Shown one piece after another: positions 47,820 to 58,255 of a stretch of DNA of 64,000 nt; positions within the stretch are counted from its first letter, which is position 1; every line of letters begins with the position of its first letter. The position numbers were made by a program, and so were the translations under genes. Origin of the DNA: Lineolata rhizophorae (taxonomy: Eukaryota > Ascomycota > Dothideomycetes > Lineolatales > Lineolataceae); NCBI GenBank assembly GCA_010093515.1, contig MU001683.1, positions 841,987 to 905,986 on the forward strand. The letters run 5' to 3'. The notes under the pieces were generated by a model. It had not been told where the DNA came from and searched no databases. It saw only the letters and a list, made by a program, of their open reading frames with translations.

Positions 47820-48996
47820 ACGGCACTGGGATACTGCATTGGCACAGGCGCCAAGGTACTTTTTACGGCCGGGGCACAATGACCTATTTACAAGATGCGT
47901 ATAACGAAAACCTGCCCGTAGTAATTGCAAGCACTTGAACGAACTTGCCAGCCGCAATCGTCGCGGTTGGCGGATCTGTCCAAGACTAGTTCCGAATTCC
48001 AAATCGATCCTTGACGGTACGGAGTATAGTAGTACGTACCAAGTAGCCACGATGTACGTGCTTGATACACACCGACTATGACTTTTGAGTGACCTACCTA
48101 GGCACGACCATTCGTTTGACTACTAGTTTAACGTTTAACGCAAGCCACGTCATCCACCAATCCGCCCGCCATCCAGGGAGTCCCTTCCAGCCGTCCTCCA
48201 GCCTAACCGCCAGCCGCATCGCGCGAGGGGGGAAATTTCGCGCCGGCGCGTTCCCAAAGCGGCAGGCGAGCCAGTCGCTGCGCTATCGTCGAACGTGTAC
48301 TTGACTACACTTGCATGAACCTGCAGCGGAAAAAGCACCAGTGCACCAGACGCCGTGCAACGCGGCTAAACCTGATGCGCATGCGGGCTTAGTAGTAGGG
48401 CCTATAAGCCGTCGATGTTAACGCCTGCTCGCCCGGTGGCCGGTGGATCCCGTCGGGAGCCAAGAACAATTAGCCGGCTGGCCGGCCACCCGGCGGTTGG
48501 TGGCCCAAAACGGCAGACCGCGAACGTGCCGAGCGAGCGCAACGCAGCCAAGCGCCGAAACTCAGTTGCATTTATGTTCGTTGGCTGAGGGAAAAGCCAG
48601 TAGGGTATCTATACATTGTACCGAGAGAAAAGAAAGGCAGAAAGGCAGAAGGCGCTAGCCTCCACTCTTTCCCTGCGCCTAAAAGTGACCGGCGTCGTCA
48701 TGGAACCCATGCGCACGCGGCTGCATCTAGAGAAGCATGGCGTCTGCACCCACCCCTGTGGCCTGCAGCTACCAGCCGTCCTCTGTTGTATCCAGTAACC
48801 AGTTCTTTATAGTCGCCCGTCGGCGACATGTACGTCTAGTCATGTCCGAAGCCATCGTGCCGTCGTGCCGTCGTACCAATGCATGTACCGAGTCCGGTCG
48901 TCCCGTCTCGTCCCGTATTTCTCTCTTCTCCCTCCTCTAGCGGACCCGTCACCAGCCAGCCACCCGCTCACTCACCTCGACTCAACTCGACTCCAT
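47820..48996. other. Intergenic between convergent prp38 and lipase genes
   Basis: 1.2 kb with no supported gene or RNA. Probably the two 3' UTRs plus spacer. Confidence 0.6.
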
Positions 48997-51344
48997 TCAC
49001 CCTTCCCCTGCCGTAACTGCTTGAACTGCTAACCTCCTCACTCGTTCCGCGTACAGCCTCATCATATGGCACATGGGGTCCCCGAAAACGACGCCCCTCA
49101 ACATCTCGTCGCTGACCTGATTGATCGAGACGTCCTCAGCCTTGCCACCACCGCCGCCGCTTCCACCGCGCCTGTTCACCCTGCCCCTGAGCAGCACAAC
49201 CCGCCCACCCAGGCTCAACGCACTCTCCGGCACCGGCCACTCCGGCGGAATGCCGCCGCTCCCACCGCCCGCTCCTGCTCCTCTGCCATGCTGACCCTGA
49301 TCCTGACCTGCAGGCCAGCTCGCCGCTTTCTGATGGTCCCGCCGCCGAAGCTGCTTCGCGGGCTTCAGCCTGCTGGCCTTGCCTCCGCCTCCGCCTCCGC
49401 CTCCGCCTGCGTGGGCACCTCCTCCGCCGCCACTCCCCGTCAACCCCGGCAAAACAAAATTCGTCAAACACGCGCCCACAGCCGCCGCCTGCTGTCCCGT
49501 CGAGCATCCTCCCCCTGCCCCTCCTCCTCCAGCAGAACCGCCACTACCGCCCCCCTGCTGACCGTGCCCCTGCCCCGGCTGCGCCGCCGGCGCCGGTGAC
49601 GAATACAACCGCAGCAGGCTCCTCACGACGGCCGGATCGGCCCTCACGACCGGATCGCCCTCGTTCACCAGCGCGAAGAACAAGTTCTTGTCGCCGCGGG
49701 CGTCGTACGCGGCCACGGCGTCGGGCCCGGCCCCCGCGCCCGGCGGCCGCAGCGGCAGCAGGCTGACGGGCGGCGCCCCGAACGTGACGCAGTGGACGCG
49801 CTTGAAGCGGTGCCGGAGGCGGCGCAGCGGGCTCGACACGCCGTGCGGGCCGTCGGCCGCCGCAAACAGGTGGGCGAAGAGCAGCTGGGCGACGGCGCCG
49901 CCGGCCGAGTGGCCCGTGAGCAGCAGCGCGGGCGCGCGCGCCCCTCGCCGCGTCAGGTGCGGGTGCGTCGCGAGCAGGGCCTCGAGCCGGGCCGCGACGG
50001 GCGCCAGCATGGCGCGCGCCACGTGCAGGAAGCCCGAGTGGCAGAGGTTGCCCGGGTCGTCGAGGAAGCCGGCGGGCGAGGCGGGCGCGGGCCGGAAGTT
50101 GACGGTCCAGTCGAGGATCCCCTGGCTGCCCCGGATGGCCAGCACGATGGTGTTCATGTCATCCACAGGTACGGATTTGAGAACCATGGCCTTGGTGCCG
50201 AGGCGCCAGTCGGCCGCGACATGGGTGTCGCGCTCGTCGCCCTCGGGGCGCGTGTAGACGCGTTCTGAATACTGGGCGGCGAGACAAAGGAGGGGCCAGG
50301 TGGGCATGTATCTGTAGAGGCGAATTAGTGTCGCGAATTGGAACGATGATGAGCAAGATACCCAGGATGCAGCGCCACATACATTTTCAGTGGAGGTAAG
50401 TGGGGCGGGAGTCGTGAGTTGCGGTAAAGCCAGACCTTGGCGAAGTAGTTGGTGCTGTAGGCCTGGACTCTGTTTTGAGGCTCGAGGTTGCTTCGTGAAG
50501 TTTCGGCGTTTGATGGGAGCTGTCCATCGATATTGGCAGGATTGAATACAACTACTCACTATTGTTAGATGCAGCCAACCTGAATAGCGGTCACACCAAG
50601 CAGAACCGGATGACGGATCGCCTCCAGACTTTCGGACGAGGGCCGTCGATACGATGTTGGAACAATTAACTCACCTAAATCCTTTTCATCACCACTGAAT
50701 CGGTCTCCATCCATCGCAATGATAACATCATTAAGTTTATTCTGAATAAGATCACAGAGCGCCGCCCCTTGGGCAATGTAGCCGGTTGTGGCAGACTGTA
50801 CGGCATCGTTGATATCATTAAACGAGGCAGCGGCAAGATTCATGGGACAAGATAAAGTCGAGCTTAGGTTAACGTTGGATTTCCATTTCGCTTGAGCCGG
50901 TTTCGGCGTCTGTCCCCCATGCCCAGGACGAGGCAGGTTGAGATTGGAGGAGGATTTCCAGTTGTGATTGGAGCCGGAGGAGTGAGGCGGCTGGAGGTAC
51001 GGGTGGGAGGTGGGCTGCGGGGAAGAGGACTGTGTGATTGGAGCCGGCTGCGGCATGTAAGGCGGCGGGGGTGAGCTGGGCGGTGGTCGGGCTGGTAGAT
51101 GAGGCTGGCTTGCCGCGGGTGCCCCGCCATGGTGATATGGTCGTTGCTGTGCGCCAGACCACCCCGGGTTCGCTGGCGGTGGTGACGCCACCGGCATGCC
51201 AGCAGGCGGAGGAGCTAGATTCACGGAGCTTTTCGGCGGGTGGTGGTATGCATTGGGACAGGCGGCTGGAGGCGGCCGCGAGGTGTCACGGCCGTGGTGC
51301 TTTCGCCGCTCCTTGGGATGCTTGCCGAAGATGTGCAGCGTCAT
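48997..51344 (-). CDS. Class 3 lipase-domain protein with Pro-rich N-terminus (717 aa, 3 exons)
   Basis: Exons: 51344-50675, 50551-50383, 50311-48997, introns 123 and 71 bp, 718 codons. The start is MTLHIFGKHPKERRKHHG. Residues about 20-170 are Pro/Ser/His-rich and disordered. A helical region follows (SFNDINDAVQSATTGYIAQG) and then YSTNYFAKVWLY. The lipase core runs from about 290: TIVLAIRGSQGILDWTVNF, CHSGFLHVA and LLLTGHSAGGAVAQLLFAHL with nucleophile Ser415. The VNEGDPVVRAD segment supplies the likely Asp. A Gly/Gln-rich insert of about 110 residues separates this from the C-terminal VSDEMLRGVVFGDPMCHMMRLY, which holds the likely His. No signal peptide is seen, so it is probably an intracellular lipase. 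Substrate unknown. Divergent from the small gene at 52515. Confidence 0.88.
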
Positions 51345-52514
51345 GTTGGCAGTGAAAACGCGACAGCAAAATCCGTGGATGTGAGTGAGAGGCAGTGCCC
51401 AGATCCCTTGCAAGAGGATTCTTCACATGCGTACGAGAAGGCCAAGCCAGAAGCGGTGGATAACAGGTATGTCATGAGGTGGCGGAAGCCCATGTCGCGG
51501 AAAAGCGGCCGTCGCACACTCGCCCGAGAGCGTTTTGATGCCTCGATCTCGGAGCCAAAAACGAAGCGGCCGCGAACGAAGCAGAGGAAACGAGCGACGA
51601 GGAAGTAAAACGGGGAAGAAGAGAGGCTCTCGGAAGAAAATAGAAGGGCGTGTCGGCCGCAATAAACGCGGAGACCAGGCGCTGTGCAACCGCCACCACC
51701 CGCAAGCCTCTCCCTCTCCCCAGCAACACCCTAAGAAAAGCGCCCTGCTACCCGCAACCGGCAAGGCGCCCGCAAATCGCCGGCTCCTTGGTCTCCTCCG
51801 AACGCTGCAGCGGCAGCCAACGCGATACAGCGCATCCCTCCACTCGACGGCCGGAGGCAGGGCCGGCGGCCATCCGGCGACGCTACGCCTGCACAGCCAC
51901 GGCGAGCGCGCAGGGCTTGCGCGGCGGTGATTGGCGACGCGCGCTGCTGCAGATGGCCAAGTCGAGCGACGAGAAGACGGCGAGTGGAGGCGACGGGGGA
52001 GCGGATGGCTGAGCGCGCTGCACGGCGGCTGTGGGTGGAGCGGGTTCCTTGCTGCCCGACGTCAGCGGCCGCTCGGGGGCCTTGGCTCACGTGCAGCGCT
52101 CCCTCGTTCTCTCCACCCGTTCCGTCAACGCCGGCATCCTCGTCGACCGTTCGTGCCGTCCCTGGATCGAGTGATGTACATCCCTTCCCAAACCTTCAAG
52201 GGCCACTAGACAGGCCAATTCGCTTGATTGAGAGGATTCGTCTGTCTAAAGGAATGTACGCAGTAAGTATGCCACAAGCTGAGCAGCGGCTTGCAATGCT
52301 TCGGTGGCTGTGTTCTTTCTGGGGTCAACTACTAGATGACGTCGCACCATGCGGCATTGTCAGCGTGCAAGTATAAATCGAGGCTATAGCTGCCGCCAAA
52401 TTTAGTTTGGCTACTGGCTACTTAGCAAGAATACTGTTAAAGCTCGAGAATAACACCTTTTACTCTCACCACCATCCCTATTGATCTCTAATTGACACAC
52501 ATACACAAAAAAAC
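51345..52514. other. Divergent promoter region, 1.2 kb
   Basis: Between the lipase start and the small gene at 52515. Several short open frames without recognisable content. The 80 bases before 52515 are CT- and CA-rich (TTTTACTCTCACCACCATCC, ACACACATACACAAAAAAAC), typical of a fungal leader. Confidence 0.6.
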
Positions 52515-52955
52515 ATGCCTTTCCACTTCTTCCGCAAGTCCAACTCCCAAGACCCCGACCCAACCAAAGGCCCAATCACCTCCTCTCCTACTCCCGACAC
52601 CAAACCTAACCACCTCGCCGCCCCACCTCCATCCGCCTCCCCCGCGCCCGAGCCCCCAGCCCGCGTCTCCGACGGCGACAGCGCCAAGGAAGAAGACCCC
52701 AACGAGGCCGCCAAGGCGCGAGTGCAGGCGCGGCTACAGGAGAGAGGCCTCCGGCAGCAGCAGCAGGAGCAGCAGTCTTCGACGGGCGGGTGGGCGCCGC
52801 CCCCGGAGAAGGAGCGCGGGCCGGTGGGCCAGTTCTTCAAGAAGCTCGGCGACGCCGCGGGCGGGGGCACCTCGACAAAGTCAGTATCCCGGCAGGGGAA
52901 CATGGGGGCCGCGTACAGCACTGCTATGACGGCTACACAACCGGGGGCAGTTTGA
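52515..52955 (+). CDS. Small uncharacterised Pro/Ser/Gln-rich protein (146 aa, single exon)
   Basis: Begins MPFHFFRKSNSQDPDPTKGP with a good start context (AAAAAACATGCC) after a pyrimidine-rich leader. Visible parts are a Pro/Ser-rich first half, the charged helix AKEEDPNEAAKARVQARLQE running into Gln-rich QQQQEQQ, then GPVGQFFKKLGDAAGGGTST and a short tail. No signal peptide, membrane segment or known domain. The FF.K start and the VGQFFKKLGD segment look like short amphipathic membrane- or partner-binding motifs, which is speculation. Reported as a real gene because of promoter context and length, with function unknown. Confidence 0.65.
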   Translation: MPFHFFRKSNSQDPDPTKGPITSSPTPDTKPNHLAAPPPSASPAPEPPARVSDGDSAKEEDPNEAAKARVQARLQERGLRQQQQEQQSSTGGWAPPPEKERGPVGQFFKKLGDAAGGGTSTKSVSRQGNMGAAYSTAMTATQPGAV

Positions 52956-53577
52956 GCTGGGCCTGGTTTTTATTTTCGTTTTATTTTCGTTCCTGTGTTC
53001 TGAGGGGATGGTAAGGGGGATTTCCGGAGGTGTCAAAAGAAAGAGAGAGAAAAAGGCGGAGGTGATGTTGGTTTTTCTCCACACGTGGCCGAATATTGGG
53101 CTGACGATCATTGGCTTTTGTTGTAGTGCCTGGAACATGATTGGAGGAGGTAGACCTTGAGGCTAGTCTACCCAAATCGACCCACAGCGCCCTGAGATGT
53201 ATACCCACACGTTACGAAATTGAGGACTTACGGACGATAAGTTCTTGTATCTTGTGCTTTGGATTAGATGTGGACCTACTGCGTTGAAGGGGATTGAAGC
53301 AACTTGCATGCGTACAAGGACCATTAAAGGCTGCTTCTGAATTGCGTTTCAAGTATAATATATTTTCACGAAGGTTTGATCGTTTTCGAGGCAAAAATCT
53401 CAATGCAACCATTTGGAAGTTCAATATTGCCTAGGCCATCTCCAATGCATTTTTATGCCAGAGATACAGTCCAAGACGTAAAGCCTACAGTACCATGCAT
53501 GCATCCAATATCCATAACGCCTCCCAATGCTCGCTTCATGCAAGAAAAACCACCACCCAAACCAACAACTTCGAACC
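52956..53577. other. Intergenic between convergent genes
   Basis: About 620 bp holding the 3' flanks of the small gene and cysA. Nothing else seen. Confidence 0.65.
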
Positions 53578-55418
53578 TCAGCCCAGAAACTTGCCCACAC
53601 TACCTCCAACGTTCTCCAAGTCCAGCAAGAACGTATCATGCCCAAACAAGCTCTTCTCCTCGCCCAGCTCCAGGTGCTGCACGCTCCCGTTGCCCCCCCG
53701 CCGCAGCGCCTCGGCCACCTCGCGCTGCTGCCACGCCGGGAACAGGATGTCGCTCGCCACGCCGAGCACGAGCGTCGGCGTGCGCGCCAGCGGCGCGAGG
53801 CCCGTCACGAGATCGGCCGGGGGTTCGTAGCCACCCTTTGCGCTGTTCGGCGGCGCCGGCGCGGACGAAGCGTCGGCGCCGGAGGATGACGTCTCGGAGC
53901 CCGACGGCGTCGCGGCCGCGGCCTCCTGCTCCTCGTACGGCTTCTCGGGCAGCTGGAGATTGCACAGCTCGTTGAGCGAGCCCTCCTCGCGGGCGGCCTG
54001 CGCCGCGCGCGCATCCCCGTCGGCGCCATTCCGCCCGCCGAACAAGTCCAGCTTGTACGCGTTGGCGTCGCGCATGCGGCGCACGCGCTCCTGCTGCTCG
54101 GTGCCCAGGTCGAACAGGTCCATGGCCTTGGAGATGTACAGCAGCGAGTTGGCGTCGTACGTCAGGCACCACTTCTCGCCGGCGTGGTCGAGATAGGTTT
54201 CGATGAGGAAGTCGGGGCAGAGGGCCGGCGGGCGCGACGGGTCTGCGCGGCGCCGGCCGAAGCGCTGCTCCCATTCGGGGCCGGACCGGTACGTCACGGT
54301 TGCGATGGAACGTGCCAGCTTCATGCCGATGTGTGGCGGGAGAGAGTTGTAGTAGAAGCCGCGGGACCAAGCGGGGTCCATCATCAGGGCTGCGAAGCAC
54401 CATTAGAAACCGCAATTACTGATGAGGCGGAGGACGTCATGACCAACTCACCTTGGCGCTGCGTGTGCCTCATAGCGATGCTGTATGGATGACTCCTAGC
54501 GCACCCACTGATGCTCACGACCTTGCCCACCCGCTCCGGGAAGAGGACCCCGGCTGCCAGGCTCTGCATCCCGCCCATGCTGCTCCCAACGCTCGCGTAC
54601 AGCTTTCCGATCCCCAGAGTGTCCAGCAGCCGAAACTGCGCCCTCACCATGTCCTCCATTGTCAAGATCGGGAACCGCGTCGCGTAGTGCTCGCCATTGG
54701 CCGGATCGATGCTTCCCGGCCCTGTCGAGCCATAGCAACCGCCAATTACATTGGTGCACACGACAAAGTACTTATTCGTATCCAGCGGCGCGCCCGGCCC
54801 GATGAACTTCTCCCACCATCCCGGCTGCGGGTTCTCCGGCGTGGACTTGGCGTGGCTCGACGCCGACAAGCCCGTGTGCAGCAGCACTGCGTTGCTCCGG
54901 CCCGCGTTCAACTGGCCCCATGTCTCGTACGCCACCTCGAACGCCGGCAGTATCCCGCCCCAGTCCAGCAGCAGCGGCTCTGCCGACACAAACGTCTTGT
55001 GCTTGCCCGTCGTATACGACGGTTCCGGCCCGCTCTCGCTACGCCGCTGCCGTGCCTGCTCTTGCTGCTTCTGTGTCAGCGTCGCAGAGCGCGACTCCAC
55101 ACGGTCAAGGCAGGGGAACGACAGCGCGGGGTTTGTCGATTGGGACGGTGGAGAAGGCGGGAGGGGCCCGTAGACGGGCTCAGGGACGGCCGCCGCCGCG
55201 GTCGCGCTCTGACGCGGCGCTTGCTGGTGGAGCTGGCGGGAAGAGGCGGTCGAATGCCATCTTGACGATGCTGGCGCGGCTGCGTGGGTTGGCGATGGCG
55301 GGGAGGCTCGAGGATGGCGGCGCAGAGGCGAAGTCACGCGGGCTCGCGCAGCCGCAGCGCCATTGGCGCCCAGCTTGCGCGCCACAAGGGACATAATGGT
55401 ACTCGGCGCAGAACTCAT
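53578..55418 (-). CDS. cysA: Mitochondrial serine O-acyltransferase of the MetX fold (CysA/Cys2 type, 592 aa, 2 exons)
   Basis: Exons: 55418-54452 and 54389-53578, with a 62-bp intron and 593 codons. Met9 at 55394 is an alternative start. The first 60 residues ([20 protein letters not shown], ending [12 protein letters not shown]) are Arg/Ala/Ser-rich without acids, as in a mitochondrial presequence. The core follows the fungal CysA group: [64 protein letters not shown], the elbow [10 protein letters not shown] (Ser280), the Asp in GVASDILFP and the His in [13 protein letters not shown]. In fungi these proteins acylate L-serine (acetyl or succinyl) to make the acceptor for sulfide in cysteine synthesis, unlike bacterial CysE. 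Paralogue of met2 at 15312. Confidence 0.9.
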
Positions 55419-55514
55419 ACAACGGAAACTCGTCTTTCTGGGTTGAAAGCTAGCAAGTGGACGTCGGAGATGTCTACGGAGGCCACGGCGTCCTTAAAGC
55501 AGCTCTTGGCATCT

Positions 55515-55524
55515 ATTGCGCCAT
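55515..55524. promoter_or_regulatory. CYS-3/MetR-like palindrome upstream of cysA
   Basis: ATTGCGCCAT matches nine of ten positions of the ATGRYRYCAT consensus recognised by the Neurospora sulfur bZIP activator CYS-3 (MetR in Aspergillus). It lies 97 bp before the ATG. The match was made by eye and function is inferred. Confidence 0.4.
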
Positions 55525-55582
55525 GTTTGTCAGCGCAATTGCGATTGCGTTACTTCTTGGCAGCGAAGGGCGCACGCAATTC

Positions 55583-55588
55583 CACGTG
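55583..55588. promoter_or_regulatory. CACGTG E-box 1 upstream of cysA
   Basis: CACGTGAC context, about 165 bp before the cysA start. On the minus strand it does not read TCACGTG but GTCACGTGG, which contains TCACGTG as in Cbf1 sites of yeast MET genes. Confidence 0.4.
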
Positions 55589-55638
55589 ACTCGAGATCGA
55601 TGGTAGGGCAGAGCCACCCGGAGACATCTCCGGCGTAG

Positions 55639-55646
55639 TCACGTGA
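55639..55646. promoter_or_regulatory. TCACGTGA E-box 2 upstream of cysA
   Basis: A perfect 8-bp palindrome TCACGTGA about 220 bp before the cysA start and 56 bp from the first E-box. This is the optimal Cbf1 octamer of yeast sulfur genes. Confidence 0.45.
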
Positions 55647-55891
55647 ATGCCATCATTACATTAGGAAATCTACCCCCATGAGCCATTTTGAACTTATACT
55701 GCTGCGCAAATCTTCCTTGACGGGTCTTTTTCATTGATAAATTTGCTTAAGATAATTGCCTCCAATCGGACTGTCGGGATTGGCACGATTGGACAACCCA
55801 AATTCAGTCTGTTGAGTGAGAATGTATGTATCACTGCATTACGGAGTACAACTACGACGACTACTAAAAGCTACACCCCCAAGGACGTTGC

Positions 55892-58255
55892 TCACACTCT
55901 CCCCACACCTATGCCTGGCGAATTCAACGGCGTTGGCACTTCCACAATCGTCGGTTCCAATCCCCTACCCACTTCCCCGACCAGGCTCAAAGGGGCCGGC
56001 CGTGGCTTGGTTGTTCCACCACTAGCCGCGCTTCCACTCCCTCCGCTCGGACTCGTAGGACTGGTTGGCGAATTTGGCAGCGACAGCGGAGCCGGGACCA
56101 GCTTATGATCCTCAAGCCTTAGCTGCAACTCGTCCTTCCCAATACACTCCCCGTTACCGCCGAGCCCACACTCTGATCCCACGCGCCCAAGCGCGCAGAG
56201 ACTCTCATTCGACGCGCTTCGCACAAGCGGCCCCTCGCCCGAGAACCGGTAGTAGATATCGAAGATATCCGACGCCCGCGAGAGCGTTGGCGACGACGCC
56301 CGCGAGCACGGGGAGGTTGGCCCCACCGTGCTCAGCGGCGAGATGGGCGACGTCAGGGTGTCTCCGAAGCCGCCGGGTCCGCCACCGAAGCCGCCGCCAC
56401 CTGCGAGACTGCTGCTGGTTGTGGAAACCGTGCTGGCGCGCGTGGTCGCACTCGCCGCGCTGGTCGAGCTCGAGGACAAGCTTGCCAGGCTCGAGCTCGA
56501 CAGCGCCGTCGGATTGCCCAGCAGGCTCGTGCTCCGCCTGTTCGCTGCCCATACGCTGCCTGCGGGACTAACCGGGCTCGAGACGGTTGATGCCGAGGCC
56601 GAGGCTGACCCGCTAGCGTTGAGTGACAAGGCACTGGTCGACGTGCGCAGCGCGGCCAGGCCGCGTGTCTGGGAGCTGCCCCTGCGGCCGAGCCGAGGCG
56701 GCGGCGCGTCGCTGGCATTTGTGCCCTCTGAATCGGCCTCCGGGATACTGCCGGCGCGGCGGTGGTGGATGTGCGCTAACGAGCTGCGGCGGCGGTCGCG
56801 GCTAGAGCCGCGGTCGTCGAGCGAGGTGAAGGTCGAGGAGATACTGTGCTGGGACGCGGTGCGGCGGTGGGAACGCCAGGACGGGGCTGGAGGAGGGGAA
56901 GTGGGAGAAGAGGTAGCGGCGGGGCGAGCTTGGGACGGTGAGCGCTCTGGTTCTGCTCGTCGACTAGTTGGGGACGGGCTGCGGGAGTCTTGAGTGTACA
57001 CGCTACTTGTGCGCCGGTAAGTGCGCCACGATGGTAGGGACGCGGACTGGTCTTGCTGTTCTTGCTGGTTTTCTTCCTTTGATTCTATTGCTTCAGAAGC
57101 GGAATGTGGCGGAGCTGAATCGAACATTGGCCTATTCTGGTTTTCTTGATTTTCAGGCCTCTTAGGACTTCGAGAGAACCCTTCGAACGTCTTGGCCGGA
57201 AGAGTGGGCAGATCTGGATTACTGGTGACAGCGTGAAGAGATTTCGAACTCCTCGACGGCGACACAGTAGGACTGCTGATTGACGAGCCTTGAGACTTCG
57301 CTGCGCTGTCTCCATCGTCAGTCCCGCTGGTCAGAGACAGCCGCAATGGCGTTAACGCCCGCACTTGCTCGCCCCTCAAATGCACGGGAGATACTGCATT
57401 CGGCGACAAACTCCACGATCGTCTGGCCGACGCGTCCGCATTGACAGTCGTACTCGTTGGAGAACGCGTGTGATCTGCGCGGAGAAGGGGCGACGGTGGC
57501 ACATTGATACCCATGTCGATATGTCCCAAATGATTAATGCGGCCGTTCAACTCCGCCTGGGATGGTCCTAGCCCACCACCGTGCGCCGAAGCTGCCTTGC
57601 CACTGGCTACGCTGTTGGTTTTCGAGAGTGATTGTCGGTTTTCCGCCCCCTGCCGTCGTAGTGGCTCCGCGGAACGGGAATGAGCTAGAGGAAAACTTGC
57701 CACGCTGGATCCGGGGGAGGCAGCGGCGCACACAATCCTGGGAGAAGGCGCAGAGAAAGGTGCAGAGCCGTTAAGAGAAAGGCTGAGCGAGTTACGTCGA
57801 CTGTTGGCTAGAGAGCCGTGGTTCGATTGCGGGATGCCTGCATAGAAGCCATGTTCGAGAGCGCGGATACCGAAAAGATCCCCCTCATCCTTCTCATGCG
57901 AACTGGAGTCTTCCGAGACAGGATCCCGAATTCTTGCCGCTTCGAGATCCTCCTTTGCGCTCATAACCCGTATCCTGCCAGGAAGTCCGTGTTAGCTGGT
58001 TTGTCCGGCCACCATTTGGTCCGACACAAATGCGGGGTTAGGATCAGTGCGCAATGTTAAGAAAACGAGCCACTAACTTTCTCCGGTCGTACAGGACTTT
58101 GATGGAGCCGGCTACAATTGTGAGCAGCAATAGGAGCCCGAAAATGAGCCTATAAAATGGTGAAGTCAGTGTGACGGAGGACATTGCAAGCGCAAATTAA
58201 TATAGAGTCCGTACACATATTTCCAAACCAGTTCCAGTGATCCGAACCAACCCAT
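55892..58255 (-). CDS. Single-pass membrane protein with a long Ser-rich cytosolic region (731 aa, 3 exons)
   Basis: Exons: 58255-58215 (41 nt), 58149-58078 (72 nt), 57974-55892, 732 codons. The two tiny first exons encode MGWFGSLELVWKY and the membrane helix VLIFGLLLLLTIVAGSIKVL, stopped by YDRRKIR. The positive side follows the helix, so the remaining 690 residues are probably cytosolic with a short outside N-terminus. That region is Ser/Pro/Arg-rich with many RRxS and SP sites (RRTSSVY, RRNSLSLS, SPSPTSRR), suggesting heavy phosphorylation by PKA- or CDK-type kinases. DIFDIYYRFSGEGPLVRSAS is the most ordered-looking segment. No known family was recognised and function is unknown. The short exons mean that gene finders may start it wrongly at the Met before SAKEDLEAARIRD. 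Confidence 0.78.

Larger units (their letters stand above)
55419..55891. other. cysA promoter region
   Basis: 473 bp between the cysA start and the stop of the membrane-protein gene upstream on the same strand. Holds the sulfur-regulatory candidate sites listed separately. No coding region. Confidence 0.65.

Noticed and set aside
49100-50268. Plus-strand frames opposite the lipase gene
   Set aside because: Mirror frames of the GC-rich lipase exon. The minus strand carries the GHSAGG lipase domain and matching introns.
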